NCBI RefSeq assembly: GCF_964204645.1
Contig: NC_134029.1
Location: 2,117,001 to 2,181,000, forward strand
Reading direction: 5' to 3'
Length of the DNA: 64,000 nt
Origin: Tubulanus polymorphus
Lineage: Eukaryota > Nemertea > Palaeonemertea > Tubulaniformes > Tubulanidae
Shown here: one piece after another, positions 13,501 to 24,300 of the stretch
Position numbering within the stretch: the first letter of the stretch is position 1
How the letters are laid out: the number at the start of each line of letters is the position of its first letter
Program-made: the position numbers and the translations under genes
The notes under the pieces: model-generated
Seen by the model: the letters and a program-made list of their open reading frames with translations, nothing else
What the model was told of the DNA's origin: nothing
Databases searched by the model: none

Positions 13501-14235
13501 ACCACAGGAAATGGAGCAAACATGGATGCTTGAAATCGTGTCGCTGCAAGAGAAGAAAGGGTGAGGGAATATATATGAAATACATTTGGTATTAATACAC
13601 TCGGGAGATTGTTTAGAATAAGTGACAGGTGTCAGTGGATCTATGAGTTACAATGCGTTTACAATATCTATTCCATTCTTTTCCCGAAATAAGACAACGA
13701 TAAGACAACGATTTAACCGTACAATATAACTTTCCTTTACAGACTGTCCAAAGATCAGATGCATGATGTACTGCAAGTTTGGCTTCAAACGAAACAAGTA
13801 TGGCTGCGAAATATGCAAGTGCAAACGTAAGTTATTACATTCTAGCAGCCTGTGATGAAAAACCCTGAAATAAAGAATTCGAGTCTGTAACAAATGATCT
13901 TGTTTCCGTTTCAGGTCCACCAATTGCCTGGGTAATAAAGGAATTCGTCAAGAAGTTCGGTTACAACGTAGATATTGAGAAACTCACCAAGTGTGTCAAA
14001 CGTGGTAAGTTTATTTCTTTACTAACTATATGTATGTTTCCATTCGTATTACATTATTTTGAATAAGTTCTTAATTATGCGTTCTTTCTCCAGCCATTAT
14101 TTACAAGAAGAAACGCAAAATATACTGGAAAGTAAAAGGCGTTTGGAAGAGATGGTACGGAAGAGGCAAACCTCCCAAAGGAGCTAAACGTTACAACCCT
14201 GATAAACATGGACCACTTCCAGGCGGCCCCTAAAG
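1..14235 (+). CDS. Giant antistasin-like repeat / Kunitz protein, 5' end outside window
   Basis: Sixty-three coding exons join in one frame into 2,388 codons ending at TAA 14231-14233. The N-terminus and any signal peptide lie left of the window. The product has 74 six-Cys repeats (28-35 residues), one Kunitz-like domain after repeat 30, and a basic C-terminal tail. The usual repeat is C-x4-C-P-x2-C-x2-G-x8-C-x3-C-x-C-K/R; final Cys and next first Cys are about two residues apart. Every intron is phase 1, so each exon is a symmetric 1-1 module, the class that duplicates without breaking frame. Donors are mostly GTAAGT. The spacing resembles the antistasin-like domain, a secreted serine-protease inhibitor fold, and the Kunitz neighbour fits an inhibitor, but the extreme Lys/Arg content would also suit a heparin-binding, matrix, adhesive or antimicrobial role. 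Exon structure is secure; function is inferred. Confidence 0.92.
4649..4813 (+). CDS. Kunitz-like domain exon lacking the Cys14-Cys38 pair
   Basis: One 165-bp phase 1-1 exon (acceptor ACAG before 4649, donor GTAAGT at 4814) encodes a Kunitz/BPTI-type domain. Family landmarks are the first Cys (NCSHP), a GP-x-RA reactive-site loop, an aromatic YYYD strand, CKKFHWGG, NGNNF, and the closing AC-x3-C helix. The Cys equivalent to BPTI Cys14 is Gly (GPGRA) and the one equivalent to Cys38 is Leu (GGLKAN). The two partners of one disulfide are therefore both gone, while the other four cysteines remain. The residue at the P1 position is Arg, the trypsin-type choice. It is the only non-repeat module before the C-terminal tail. 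It may be an inhibitor with a more flexible binding loop, or a scaffold that has lost inhibition. Confidence 0.88.
4903..9068 (+). CDS. Array segment B: exons 22-42, 25 six-Cys repeats
   Basis: Exons: 4903-5085 (two repeats), 5176-5265, 5352-5441, 5567-5656, 5747-5839, 5917-6006, 6098-6193, 6301-6390, 6482-6571, 6654-6839 (two), 6939-7034, 7178-7267, 7373-7564 (two), 7652-7747, 7859-7957, 8036-8125, 8201-8290, 8369-8458, 8541-8630, 8716-8805, 8892-9068 (two). The repeats follow the array consensus with many Lys, Arg and His residues. Odd members are 6654-6839, whose first repeat has a rearranged N-terminal half (CPRRKPC...PGC), and 7652-7747, where Cys2 and Cys3 are one residue apart (KCNCG) and the following loop is longer. 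The exons at 6939 and 7373 start with the 'CS.VRKSCP' variant, with six residues between Cys1 and Cys2. Confidence 0.93.
9129..9199 (+). ncRNA. Candidate intronic C/D-box snoRNA 1
   Basis: The element lies in the intron after exon 42. The terminal stem is ACGAAC (9130-9135) with GTTCGT (9193-9198). A C-box-like ATGAAGA sits at 9137-9143 (one mismatch to RTGATGA), a D' -like CAGA at 9159-9162, a C'-like TGAATGA at 9171-9177, and a D box CTGA at 9189-9192. The 13 bases directly before D' (9146-9158) are complementary to the conserved 28S segment ACCCUACUGAUGA, as I recall it. The five-nucleotide rule would place 2'-O-methylation on the U after ACCC. A paralogue lies 156 bp downstream. Confidence 0.75.
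9285..9355 (+). ncRNA. Candidate intronic C/D-box snoRNA 2
   Basis: This is a diverged tandem copy of snoRNA 1 in the same intron. The terminal stem is AACGAAC (9286-9292) with GTTCGTT (9348-9354). C-like ATGAAGA is at 9294-9300, D'-like CATA at 9314-9317, C'-like TGAATGA at 9325-9331, and D box CTGA at 9344-9347. Boxes and stem are conserved between copies while the guides differ, as expected of snoRNA paralogues. The ten bases before D' (9304-9313) are complementary to 18S GCCCUUAGAU. The seven bases before D (CATCACA) are complementary to UGUGAUG, which I recall directly preceding that segment in 18S. Confidence 0.72.
9435..13826 (+). CDS. Array segment C: exons 43-61, 19 six-Cys repeats
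   Basis: Exons: 9435-9530, 9622-9711, 9801-9890, 9974-10063, 10202-10294, 10377-10466, 10556-10648, 10770-10859, 10956-11045, 11137-11226, 11542-11631, 11776-11865, 12379-12468, 12677-12772, 12887-12979, 13067-13162, 13245-13343, 13456-13560, 13743-13826. Each holds one repeat. Introns are longer here (up to ~510 bp), and two carry snoRNA candidates. From 12677 on, repeats gain extra basic residues after the last Cys and diverge from the consensus. The repeat at 12887-12979 ends CKKT instead of C-x-C, so Cys6 is missing, and it has an extra Cys in the central loop (FFKCHK). Confidence 0.92.
12144..12214 (+). ncRNA. Candidate intronic C/D-box snoRNA 3
   Basis: This third, more diverged copy lies in the intron between exons 11776-11865 and 12379-12468. 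The short stem is GAAC (12146-12149) with GTTC (12209-12212). C-like ATGAAGA is at 12151-12157, a C'-like TTGAATGA around 12183-12190, and D box CTGA at 12205-12208. The eleven bases before D (12194-12204, CGCCATCCATT) are complementary to 28S AAUGGAUGGCG, remembered from the conserved ...GAAAAUGGAUGGCGCU... segment. The rule would place methylation on the second G of UGG. The stem is weaker than in copies 1 and 2. Confidence 0.65.
12551..12646 (+). ncRNA. Weak C/D-box-like motif set in an intron
   Basis: The intron between exons 12379-12468 and 12677-12772 has exact boxes in the order C (ATGATGA 12551-12557), D' (CTGA 12587-12590), C' (ATGATGA 12612-12618), D (CTGA 12643-12646). No convincing terminal stem flanks the outer boxes, and the D guide is mostly A. 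I recognise no rRNA target longer than about seven bases. It may be a degenerate snoRNA or chance. Confidence 0.25.
13743..13826 (+). CDS. Terminal repeat with canonical antistasin spacing
   Basis: This 84-bp exon encodes the shortest and last repeat. Its cysteines are spaced C-x4-C-x3-C-x10-C-x2-C-x-C, with an aromatic-Gly pair after Cys3 (CKFGF) and a terminal YGCEICKCK. From family knowledge this is the usual spacing of the six-Cys antistasin-like domain (Pfam Antistasin), including the GC-x2-C-x-C ending. The other repeats typically have one extra residue in each of the last two loops (x11 and x3). It may preserve the ancestral state of the array, or be a separately retained inhibitor domain. 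Introns on both sides are phase 1. Confidence 0.85.
13915..14235 (+). CDS. Basic C-terminal tail of the repeat protein (two exons)
   Basis: Exons 13915-14004 and 14094-14235 encode about 75 residues after the last repeat, to TAA at 14231-14233. The first begins with PPIAWVIKEFV and has a single Cys (KLTKCVKR). The second is rich in Lys, Trp and Tyr (KRKIYWKVKG, WKRWYGRGK) and ends in a Gly/Pro-rich GPLPGGP. I recognise no domain. The lone Cys and aromatic-basic composition could serve cross-linking or polyanion binding, but that is speculation. The stop is followed two bases later by a GTAAAT donor, so the last intron lies in the 3' UTR. Confidence 0.85.
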
Positions 14236-14323
14236 GTAAATCGCCAATGTAAATACCTTTAATGATCTATTGACCATCGATTTTCTCCTAATGAATTGTA
14301 AACTTTTATTCTTAATTTTTCAG

Positions 14324-14725
14324 GATGAGAAACTGAAGCAGCCAACAACCACACAGTCAGCAGTCTTTTTAGATTAGATTAAGATTTTCTTCATAACTTT
14401 TTCTCTTTGTTGTAAAATACTGTCGTCATGTGGGCAATTAATGTGATAATAATAGAGGCCAGAATTATACTATATTACTGGGAATTCTAAGAGTTGCCCA
14501 TTTTCTCTTATGACAGTTTAATGTTTATTGTTTATTCAACTTTCATCGTTCTATCATTAATCTACATTTTATCGATGCTGCTGCTACTATTACTGCTGCT
14601 GCCTTTCATTTCTGTAATGGTGGATACGCAAGAAAACGGACTTACGAATATCGACTCAATCTTACTTATTCCTAATTCTAATGTTCAACCCTCCTAAGCA
14701 TAAATAAAATACAAAAAAAATATTT
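14324..14725 (+). other. 3' UTR exon and poly(A) signal of the repeat gene
   Basis: A TTTTTCAG acceptor (to 14323) pairs with the donor after the stop at 14236, giving a last non-coding exon. An AATAAA hexamer lies at 14703-14708, so the transcript probably ends near 14725. The Leu-rich reading frame inside (14494-14697) comes from CTG/TTA-rich DNA and is not a credible gene. Confidence 0.65.
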
Positions 14726-17700
14726 CATTAACAGCACATTGACTCTTTCTTTTACTCAATTCTCATTTGGCTTTCTTGTTTATTGGTCAAGAATCATTAC
14801 ATACTTCAATTGAATAATTGGATTCATAAGTTATTAGTAATTTCATAAGTTGGATCCATATGCCGCAAACACGGAGCCTGCGCATTTTATTTGTATCCGA
14901 GTAAGGATTCGAATGCACCAGCCACAGATGTAAATGTATTTACCGAAAAATTACTTATGCTGTTATGATTGATTAAAATGAATCGTAGCAATTGTAACTG
15001 TAAATATGGACAATGAGAATGTATTCAGAGCAGATCCACCACTTGCCCTAACTTCAGAACATGACTGCAATCCATCCAAGAGACTGAGAATGTCTTTCGG
15101 GATCAAAGAACTCTTTTCGACGAACGAGCGACATCTATGCGCGATGGCTGTACCGTTTTTCTTGTTGAACAGGCCTATAAACAAACGGATTAAATGGTTG
15201 AGCCTTGGTTGGCGTGGTTGATACAAAGCAGATAGCACTTAAAGGGATATTTTGACGAATCGAACTCTAGGATTGCAAAATATTCTGACATACCAGTGAG
15301 GATTACTCGAGTCCCGACGTAGTTACCGAGCGATTCCATTGGGCATCTTTCATCATCCAATACCGTATTGAAATAAGTTCCCTTCAAGGCAACAATATAC
15401 AGTATTCTGTACGTCATACAACTGATTTTTTAACATACTCATCTGATGTCAAAATCAAGTGATACCTGGTATATTTTTGTGTCTGACGAAAGCAGATACA
15501 TGAATTTTCCATTCGTTCCGGCGGCTCTATGCAGTAACGTACCAACTATAACTTAGAACAATTGATGAATTCCATTATCTAATTAGCAATTCATTTTCTT
15601 TTTATTACTTTCGGTTTGAATCCATAGATCCTTGTATATGTTACATCGATATAAATATATAGCAGAGTTGGTATATATTTGTCGGGTTCTTATGGAAATG
15701 CATACATTGTATTGACTATTATATGATATGATAATTTGTGATAAATCTAAAAATCTCATTCACATTTATCACATGAAATAAATACCGAAATGATCCGCTC
15801 GACAGAAACTCGATTGCAGCATCGGTCTTGTATCATTTCCACAGGAACAAGGAGCAGTCTGTCCTGCAGCCAGTGAACTGGCCAACAGTAATGTCATTAG
15901 TATCTTGAATGTCATAAAGAATACTTTAGGAAGAAAAGAACTGTAATGATAATGAATTAATAAACCAAAGGACTGAATGATATAGAAATAAACTCATCTA
16001 TCAGATTAATTTGTTACTACTTACGCGATGTAGTTTAATCTCATCTGCTGATCGAATGATATTCTGCGCAGTATGAAAAACAGGAAGTTTCTTAATGTCA
16101 GAAAAAACAGGAAGTTTCTTAATGTCACCTCACTATACCTTTCATTGAAAATGTGAAGAATTTGTTTATTGTTGTGCCTGAATTGACCTTCACAAATATA
16201 AAACAGGAATTCTATTGAAAACATTCGCAGTAGTTCGTTGAATAAATTTTTTGTGTCATGTTATCCTGATTTGCCTGTTATATCTTATTTGAGATTCAAA
16301 TCTACTGGCAGCTGAACGATGTGAATTTATTTGAAACCACGAAGAGAACGTATCTGCATCCGTAGAAAAAATATTTGATTAACGAAGATGCTGCTTTGGT
16401 TTGGCCTGAGCTTGGGCTATGATAGCGGCATGGAACGAGTTTTAACCAGAGATCTGTTAACCATAACGAAATAACTTCATGTGGAAATGTTTCCTCAATT
16501 TCTCCTTTCCTCGACGGAAATATTTATTCTTGATACAATCTTGCTGTCGTTTCCCCCACTGCAGAATGATGTGCTATCAGATTTGAGGTGTATTCGAGAC
16601 GATCTTCTCGACAACAGACAAGAGGCGAAAACAATTTTTCATTGCAAAAAAGATCTTATTTTCTTCAATGAATGTACAGCTCTATACAATAAGTATGCAT
16701 GGCGTCTTTGTTTTCCAGAAGTTATTGAAGCGAAAGCTAGTTGTGAATAGAATATCTTTTTCCTTCAGACATCATTTATTGCGAAATAGAATTACAACTA
16801 CGTTGCTTAGACAGTTATATAACCCTTGACAAGTTCTTATTATGTGCAGGGAGTGCCCAGGAACTTGATTCCGACCAGGAACTTAATTCAGAAATCATTA
16901 TTATTTTTGCTTGCTTTCTTAATGAATCATTTAGAAATATTGTATTCGCAGCTTCATCTACGAAATTAAACGAAATTAATCAACAGTTTCGTCATTCATC
17001 GCTACTCATCAAACACATAATCGCACTGTTAGCTAAAACAATTTGAAAGTATTTTCCTAGTTTGGGGTAATGCTGATTCAAATTACACGTTCACACAAAC
17101 AACACTTCCTACTAGCATGCATTCAAATATTTATCCTGTTCGTAGACATAATATTGTAATCAATTTATGTCACAGCTTTTAAAATCTTTATGGCTTTTCA
17201 TTTCAACGCTTCACTGAATATGAAACGACATAAACATTATATCTATACTGATCGTGTATTTTTCCCCAGAAAATCTATGACCTACTGAAAATAATTGCCA
17301 TTTAATGATACCGAATTGTTTGATATTCGATATCTCAATGGAATATGCCTATCTCAATGATACCTTTCACAAACAACTCACTTCTCAATCACTCACAGCC
17401 ACACTTATTAGCAATGCATAAAACTAGTAATTAGTAATGGAGTCGCCACTGATATGGGAAAAGCCAAAATACGAATAAAGAAAACATGAAACGAAAGATA
17501 TATGATGTATGTATTTTTCCAAAATATTCTGTTGTTTTGAAATGATTAAGTAAAAATTTGATTAAGTTTTTTGGTGAATCTGAATATTTGTGTGGAAATT
17601 GTTGATTTATGTAATATATGAGAGCCAGTCATTATCACATGAATGTCAACCTAAGATTGATAATATGCAAATCGATTCTCAATATTTACATAAGTATATA

Positions 17701-18296
17701 CATATTTACACGTAAAGCCGATTGACATACACGCATATATCAGGTGAGTAATATTTTGTACATTCATATTTGCAAATTACATGGCCACAATTGACATAAA
17801 CAACCATATAAGGAATTCAACGATCGTTCGACGAAGTTGTTGCATTAGCTTTATCAAAACATTGGTGTATATTGCATTGACATCAATTTTTTTCAGACAA
17901 GATAGTCATGCCTTAGTAGAACAAGTCGGTATTGCTACTTAATGTTAATATGTATTTTTAGATTAATAGTCAATAAGCACACCGATTCACCAATGAAAGC
18001 TGTTATCTCAAGAGAAATTCGATCAATGTCACTCTAACGAACGAATACACATCGCTACGGTCAATTGATGTGGTCATCAAATATATCTCGAACCTTATCA
18101 AAACTTGTTACTTCTCCCGCATCACATATGGTTAATTATAAGTATGTACATCGATCTGAGAAAGAAAACGTTTTCAATTCGAAAAAGGAGCTCGGTTATG
18201 ACCATCACTAACTTGAGCAGACATTTCACAAAGTTTACCCTTTTACCTCCTATCATAGAGCAGCAACGTATCTATAATTAGGAAGTAGATCAACGC
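14726..18296. other. Intergenic region between repeat gene and GABA receptor gene
   Basis: No coding exon, RNA gene or transposon is recognisable. The reading frames present are short, lack family motifs and often overlap on both strands (for example 14963-15238). A short direct duplication (AACAGGAAGTTTCTTAATGTC twice, about 16080-16127) is visible. The end is set by the AATAAA of the receptor gene on the other strand (18297-18302). Confidence 0.6.
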
Positions 18297-18302
18297 TTTA
18301 TT
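18297..18302 (-). terminator. Poly(A) signal of the Rdl-type gene
   Basis: AATAAA on the minus strand, about 75 bp downstream of the stop codon at 18377. Confidence 0.5.
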
Positions 18303-18376
18303 TTCATTGTCGATTGGCTGAAAGTATTCTCAAATATTAATGAATAATTAAGATGTAACGGGTTTTATGTTGCGTT

Positions 18377-21300
18377 CTACACGTGATGTCGATGTTCATC
18401 TTCGTTGAACAATTTCACCAAATACACGTAAGTGACCCAATACAAAACATTGAAACAAACGAACACAAGCGGAAAAGCTACGCGCGAATATTTGTCGATT
18501 GTACTCGGGCGAACGACGCAACATTCTCGACAAGACACTCGCCGTCTTCTGGGCTTCTCCGATCTAGGGTTAGGGTCAAGGTCACAGGCGTTCGCGTTAT
18601 CTGCCAGCGAATCGTACGTACAAGACTGGGTAAGATTGGTGTTCACCAAGCTACATTCGGTTTGTAAACACTGAGGTGTTGTGAGACGTATTTCCTGAAA
18701 ATAAACAGTGTTAGAATTACTTTTGTTTTTCGTTGGTAATTGTATATACTTTCAAAGCTTTCGGATTTAATTTTAAACAGTGCTTGATAAGATAGTTACC
18801 GTAGGAAAGTGTCTCAATTCGGGATTTGAATTTTTCCTCCTCCAGACCATTCCGTTACTATTATGCATTTCTTCCACAGTGCCGAATGTTCTACTTGTTG
18901 GAACGCGAATTTGGTTTGTAGCGCTATGCTGTAGATTATTCACAGATAGATTTATATTACTGTAATTATTCAGTTTTTCCTGTCTGGATTTTTGTCTGTT
19001 CAGTAATTCTTTGTTGGCGCAATTAGTGTTAGTGTTACACCGTTTCGCTATGTAACTGACGGCGGCGTATTCCAACAACGAAGCGAACACCATCACAAAA
19101 CACGTTACTAGATAAACATCTATACTTTTGAGATAGGAGATTTTCGGCAAAGACGCGTTCGTGCTTGAGATTAGAGTTGTCATCGTAAGCACCGTGGTGA
19201 TTCCGAGAGCGACACGGGCAGGTACAGCGCTGCGACATAACCAGAAACTTACCCACGATAACACGACGATAAGCGTCGACGGTATATAAATTTGTATCAA
19301 ATAATAACCCATACTCCGTTCGAAGAATATCTCACATGAAAGACGCGAATAATTTCCTGTAAAACAAGCGTAGTCGTTATTCAAACGGAGAAAAAAAATG
19401 AATAAGATTTATACAAGATTCGGGTAATTTTTGCAAGCATATTTCTATCAAACAATTATATCCAACATTAAATCTAGAAGGTGAGACAAACTCGACAAAC
19501 GTGATTTCGTATCGTTCGTAAATTATACTCTGACACGCGAATTTTGTGTGTTATATTTTTTCTGAGATGTTGATGGTTTTATAAATCAGTTGAAAAGTGT
19601 TTATTACCGGTAAGAGCACACTCTCTACCAGTTGGCGACACTTAAGTTAATTTACGCTGGCCGTCGACAAACAAAGAGACATCGAGCGCAAACACTTGAT
19701 GACAATACCGCCGGTTTTCGGCTTACCGGATATATCGAAAAAAAACTTGTTTCTCAATTTGCAGTGAATCTCAGACGGCGGTAGAATTTAACACGCAATT
19801 TCGCGAAAGTAGCGTCATTAATTGAGTTGGAAAAAGTTGACGGAAACCCTATCATCTGCGAGTAGGCAGACCTCTGTCGGACTTAATGTTCACGTCTTTA
19901 AGCGGCAGCAGGACAAGTGGTGTGGCTATCAAAATATTGTAAGCAATTTATTTTCTCTTTAGCATTTGAGCTGTTTTTAGTATTCGACGACATACCCGTG
20001 CTAAGATTGACGACTCTTTCCACAGTTTTATGACCTCTTACTGTAAACTGCGGTAACTGCACATCTTGATCTACACCAACGGCATCGCTTCTCCTCACCC
20101 AATAATATTTTATATCTTTCGTCTTGTATCCGACTGAAAAACATATAGTATTCTAAATCACTTCTCTCTTGTTCAATTACATGTGATACCGGGCTTTATA
20201 TGAATAAAATACATGACAGATATATGACAAAAATGCTTTCGTAGCTTAGACATAGATGCTCAACTCCGTGAAACGGAATTAGGCACTTTCGCGTGAGGCT
20301 AAATTGCCTGTAATAACAAAATACTTACAGCTTTCTACTTCTAATGTACATTTCTGACTATCCATCGGGAAATACGTCAGATCCATTGGACACGAAGAAG
20401 TTACGGTTAATCTATAAAGGCAAGAGCTGCAATAAGTTGGAATCGTCATGCGCAATTTCTTCGTAATAACTTGGCAATTGGCGATTATCTCATAACCTGA
20501 GTCTGACGTTAATGATAACGTCGTGAAGCCCATGGACCTAATTGAATATAAACATCCCCGCACAAATTTTGGTCAATTATGTTCAATATGGCTCTCGGGA
20601 ATTACATCGCCAAAGCGGGCCTTTGCTGATCGTGCCGTTTTTAAATCACGCTCCCAGGAAGCGAGCGAAATTCTTTTCATGTCGCATTTTATCAAATAAA
20701 AGGAAATGTCAGCGGCAATCCATTTGAGCTTACCTAATGCTGTTAAACACATTTCCCTCTGGGTCTATGCGCAGGAAGATGTTCTTTGTGGTGGCCGTGT
20801 GAAATCGGGCAGTTTTCGCGTTGGCAAAAAATGTGTCGGGTAGCCATATTTTTTCCAGCATGTCAGCCGAGATCGACAGCTCCTCGTCGAAACCCTCGAA
20901 CTTCAGTCGTGGGTCCAGCCACATTTGCCGAAAATATATATCAATTGTGACATCCTTGAAAGACAAAGAGACGATGCTTGATTCCTTAGGAAAGAATTGC
21001 ATAAAATTCAATTGACCACAAATATAAATATGGTCACTGCTTTTTCTTAAAATTGTTTTTAGATTGGTGTCTATGCTTGTATGCTGATGTTTATTGACTG
21101 ATAAGTAAAATTGTGACTTCAGCGACAGTTCATAACTGTCAACGCGAAGGCTACATACGTTCAGTGGAACTGGTCAGGCATGTAAACAAGTTAACAAGAA
21201 TACTTGGCGATAAACCAGTGCACCGGTTCAGTGGTGACATTGTCTGGGATCCCTCGATGTCGAGACGCGGTTCAACAGATGCAGAAATCTTTGCTGGGGA

Positions 21301-24300
21301 ATGCTCGGAAAGATTACCCACCGATAAGAAAATGCTGCGACGACGCATCAAATTTCTCGTTATTCGTGCGATAAACTGCGATAACAATAAATGTGAAAAT
21401 AAATCCTATTTACTAATCTCATATTCCCATATGTCGTGTATATATCTAAGAGATGATATCACGAAACCTCAGACGGCGCAGTGTTTTCTACTAATCAATT
21501 GGGATATTGCGTGTCGACTGCGTTTTCAAACGCGACAGAATAGAAGACATATTCGGTATCAACAAAAGTCGCCGATTCAATAGTATTGTCTGCAGCTTTA
21601 TCATTTTACCGATATCTTGGTAATTCGCGTCGATTGGAAAGCAAAAGCTTTCGAACATCTGTTCGATTCTCACGTCGTTCTTCCGATCACCAATGTCGCT
21701 ACGCAGTAAAGATTGATATGAACAGTGTATTGCGCTCGTTGCTTCTTTACGATGCAGCTTTCTCGCCGTATTACGTGGATTTCCTGTTTGTTTCCACTAA
21801 GATAGCGCGCAACAGATCAGCGTTTAAAAAGTGTCAGATTAAACTTTTTTCGAGCGTTTAGAATGTCAACGGAGATTACATCTTTTTCACTTGACTGGGA
21901 AATGACGCGCACTGTCTCGAAGCTTTTGGCAATGTCGATTTAATCTTATTTCTAAATCAATATGTCTTTCGAACATTTCTCCGACGGCCAGAATATGAAA
22001 ATGGAAGAAACTAATTGAATCGGAACTAATTGACGTTCCCCTTATTATCTAATGAGACAAAATTATCATGCGACAAAATAATATTTCCTCCATGAAAGCT
22101 GAAAGATGCGCGCGAGTAAATAGCTAAAAATAATGTAAGAGTCGTTTTTTGGGGAAAAGCATTTGACGACACTTCAGTTGAAAAGAAATATTATGAAACG
22201 CGATGGTATTGAATTATGTATGCGATCATTACACTGGGGATTTTACAATATTTGCCGTGTTTTTGTTTAAGAGAAGCACAATTGAATCCCTCGTGGTTTT
22301 CCGCCTTACTACGATCCGATTTCCATAATACGTCAAGTTGCGTTTGTCAAAAACTAAGCGAGTAAATCTTTATCGGATGTTTCCGATGAGTTTCTTACTG
22401 TATAATCAATTGATTTATTTCATGGTGAATTTCAAATGAAACAACGAAATAAGTGCAATAAGAATAGATTACGAATTTGTAGGAATAAATGTACTATTCA
22501 CGGAACATACGGTGAATATTAGCTAGATAATTTCAAATATAATGAAATTGATTCCACTGTACGGAAAGCTGCACTTTATAGTAAAATGAAATGAGTTGAC
22601 CAATTAAGTACTATTTGTCTCGACGGTAACTGATTCGACACGCTAAAACAGCTCCTTCACAACTCTCCTCTTGAAATTGATTGAAATGGTGGGTGAAATA
22701 GTTAATCATGAATGCTAAAATCAAGCGTTCCACTTAAGTAAATTAATATACGCATGACCCCGATTGGAAATGTATCCGATTTGACGCTTGAATTGAATCG
22801 TATCCGCAAATATGCAACTCAATCCTAGATTTAATAGCATTAATTGAGCTGCGATCGTATTTCAAAAAGACCTTTGCTCAAAACGCGTAACGAAATCACC
22901 CGAATGGCTGAAAAAAGCCTCCCCTACAACATCGATAGTACAACACCGCCTTAAATCAGAACCGGCGAGAAATATTCATTTCAGTCTATCTAATAAAACA
23001 TTGATAGATTTATCGAGATCTACTTGCAACGCATCCCATGGGGAACATTGGTAACCCCTTCACGACGCAATCGAGCCACGAAACATAATTTCCAGTGATT
23101 ACGGTTTTGAAAAAAAATCGTCGCAAATCGGAACTTCTGTTCACAGTTCTCGTGATGATAATGATTTCGATTTGTAATATTCAGGGGAATGTTACACGGA
23201 ACGTGTAGTGAATACTGTAAAGAGCTGCTCGACTCACAAATAACACCTCCCGTTTTGACGATTACTAAACGTGATCATCTTCGACTTAAAACCGCTTGTC
23301 GGCCATTTTGAATGAAAGGTTCTTATCATAAACCCGTCGAAAATGAGAGGTCGTTCCCCAAAAGCCGGTAGATCACGAATACCTCTGTATATGTTAATCG
23401 GTTCTTCTCGTATCCTGATTTAGAACAGCGAGCAGTTCGGTGTTTTTAAACGATATTTGATGTCGACTTTTGAAAGAGAAAGCGTTAATAGAAACGAATT
23501 TCATTTTATGCATGTCAAACGGTTCCGGTATAATTCATCATACGGTATTAAAGGTATGATTTAAAATCCATTAGAATCCATTAAAACCTTTCAAATATTT
23601 GGATAATGTCTCTATTAGATCCGGGATACTATAGTTTGCCTACCCGCGGCTACAAAACTGAAAATGGTTCAATTTTCTGCTCATTATTGATTCTCAGTTG
23701 AGAAATGAAAAATAGAAGTACCTGCGTACACACGACGAAGGTATCGAAAAATTGCAAATGATGTAACATAAATTTCTCCTTTAAGTAGTTTTTCTGTGAA
23801 GCTGTTTGTCTAGCAGTTTTTCGAATAGAAGTCACATGCATGTTGCCTATATTTTTTTTTAATAAGAGAATACCGCGGTATGAAATACCATAAATACCAT
23901 GAAATACCATAATACCATGAAATACCATAGCTCGATATAAATATCAATTTCCAGAGATTTGCGTAGTAAACTGGAGATTGGAATCTAAAGGTACCATAAC
24001 TAACAATTGATACGTACCATGTCAACTTCAGATATTGAACTTACACCTTGTACCCACATGCTAACACCTATCTCGACTGGAGGACCTGATGAGATATCAA
24101 ATATAAGAAAATATTTGAGGAGCCAATCAACTTCCTGACACCGTATAGCCAGGATTCTAGAATTCATTTTTAAACTCATAATTTTACGCTGTGCATTAGC
24201 TAATGGCCAATATTACCTTTGAAATGTGGTCGAAGTCTTTTATCATATCCGAGCAAAAATTTGTCCAAGAGCAAGCTGATATTTTTAGTCGATTCTTCGG

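Noticed and set aside
1-13826. Regular about 170-250 bp repetition resembling a CRISPR or satellite array
   Set aside because: The repeated units are coding exons with GT-AG boundaries, a constant phase and divergent third positions, separated by unrelated intron sequence.
14494-14697. Leu-rich hydrophobic frame after the repeat gene
   Set aside because: It lies in the 3' UTR exon before the AATAAA and comes from a CTG/TTA-rich tract.
21151-21387. Minus frame upstream of the FRQMW exon considered as receptor N-terminus
   Set aside because: It lacks the expected SSISEV motif. The correct 68-bp exon was found at 24018-24085 with matching phases.
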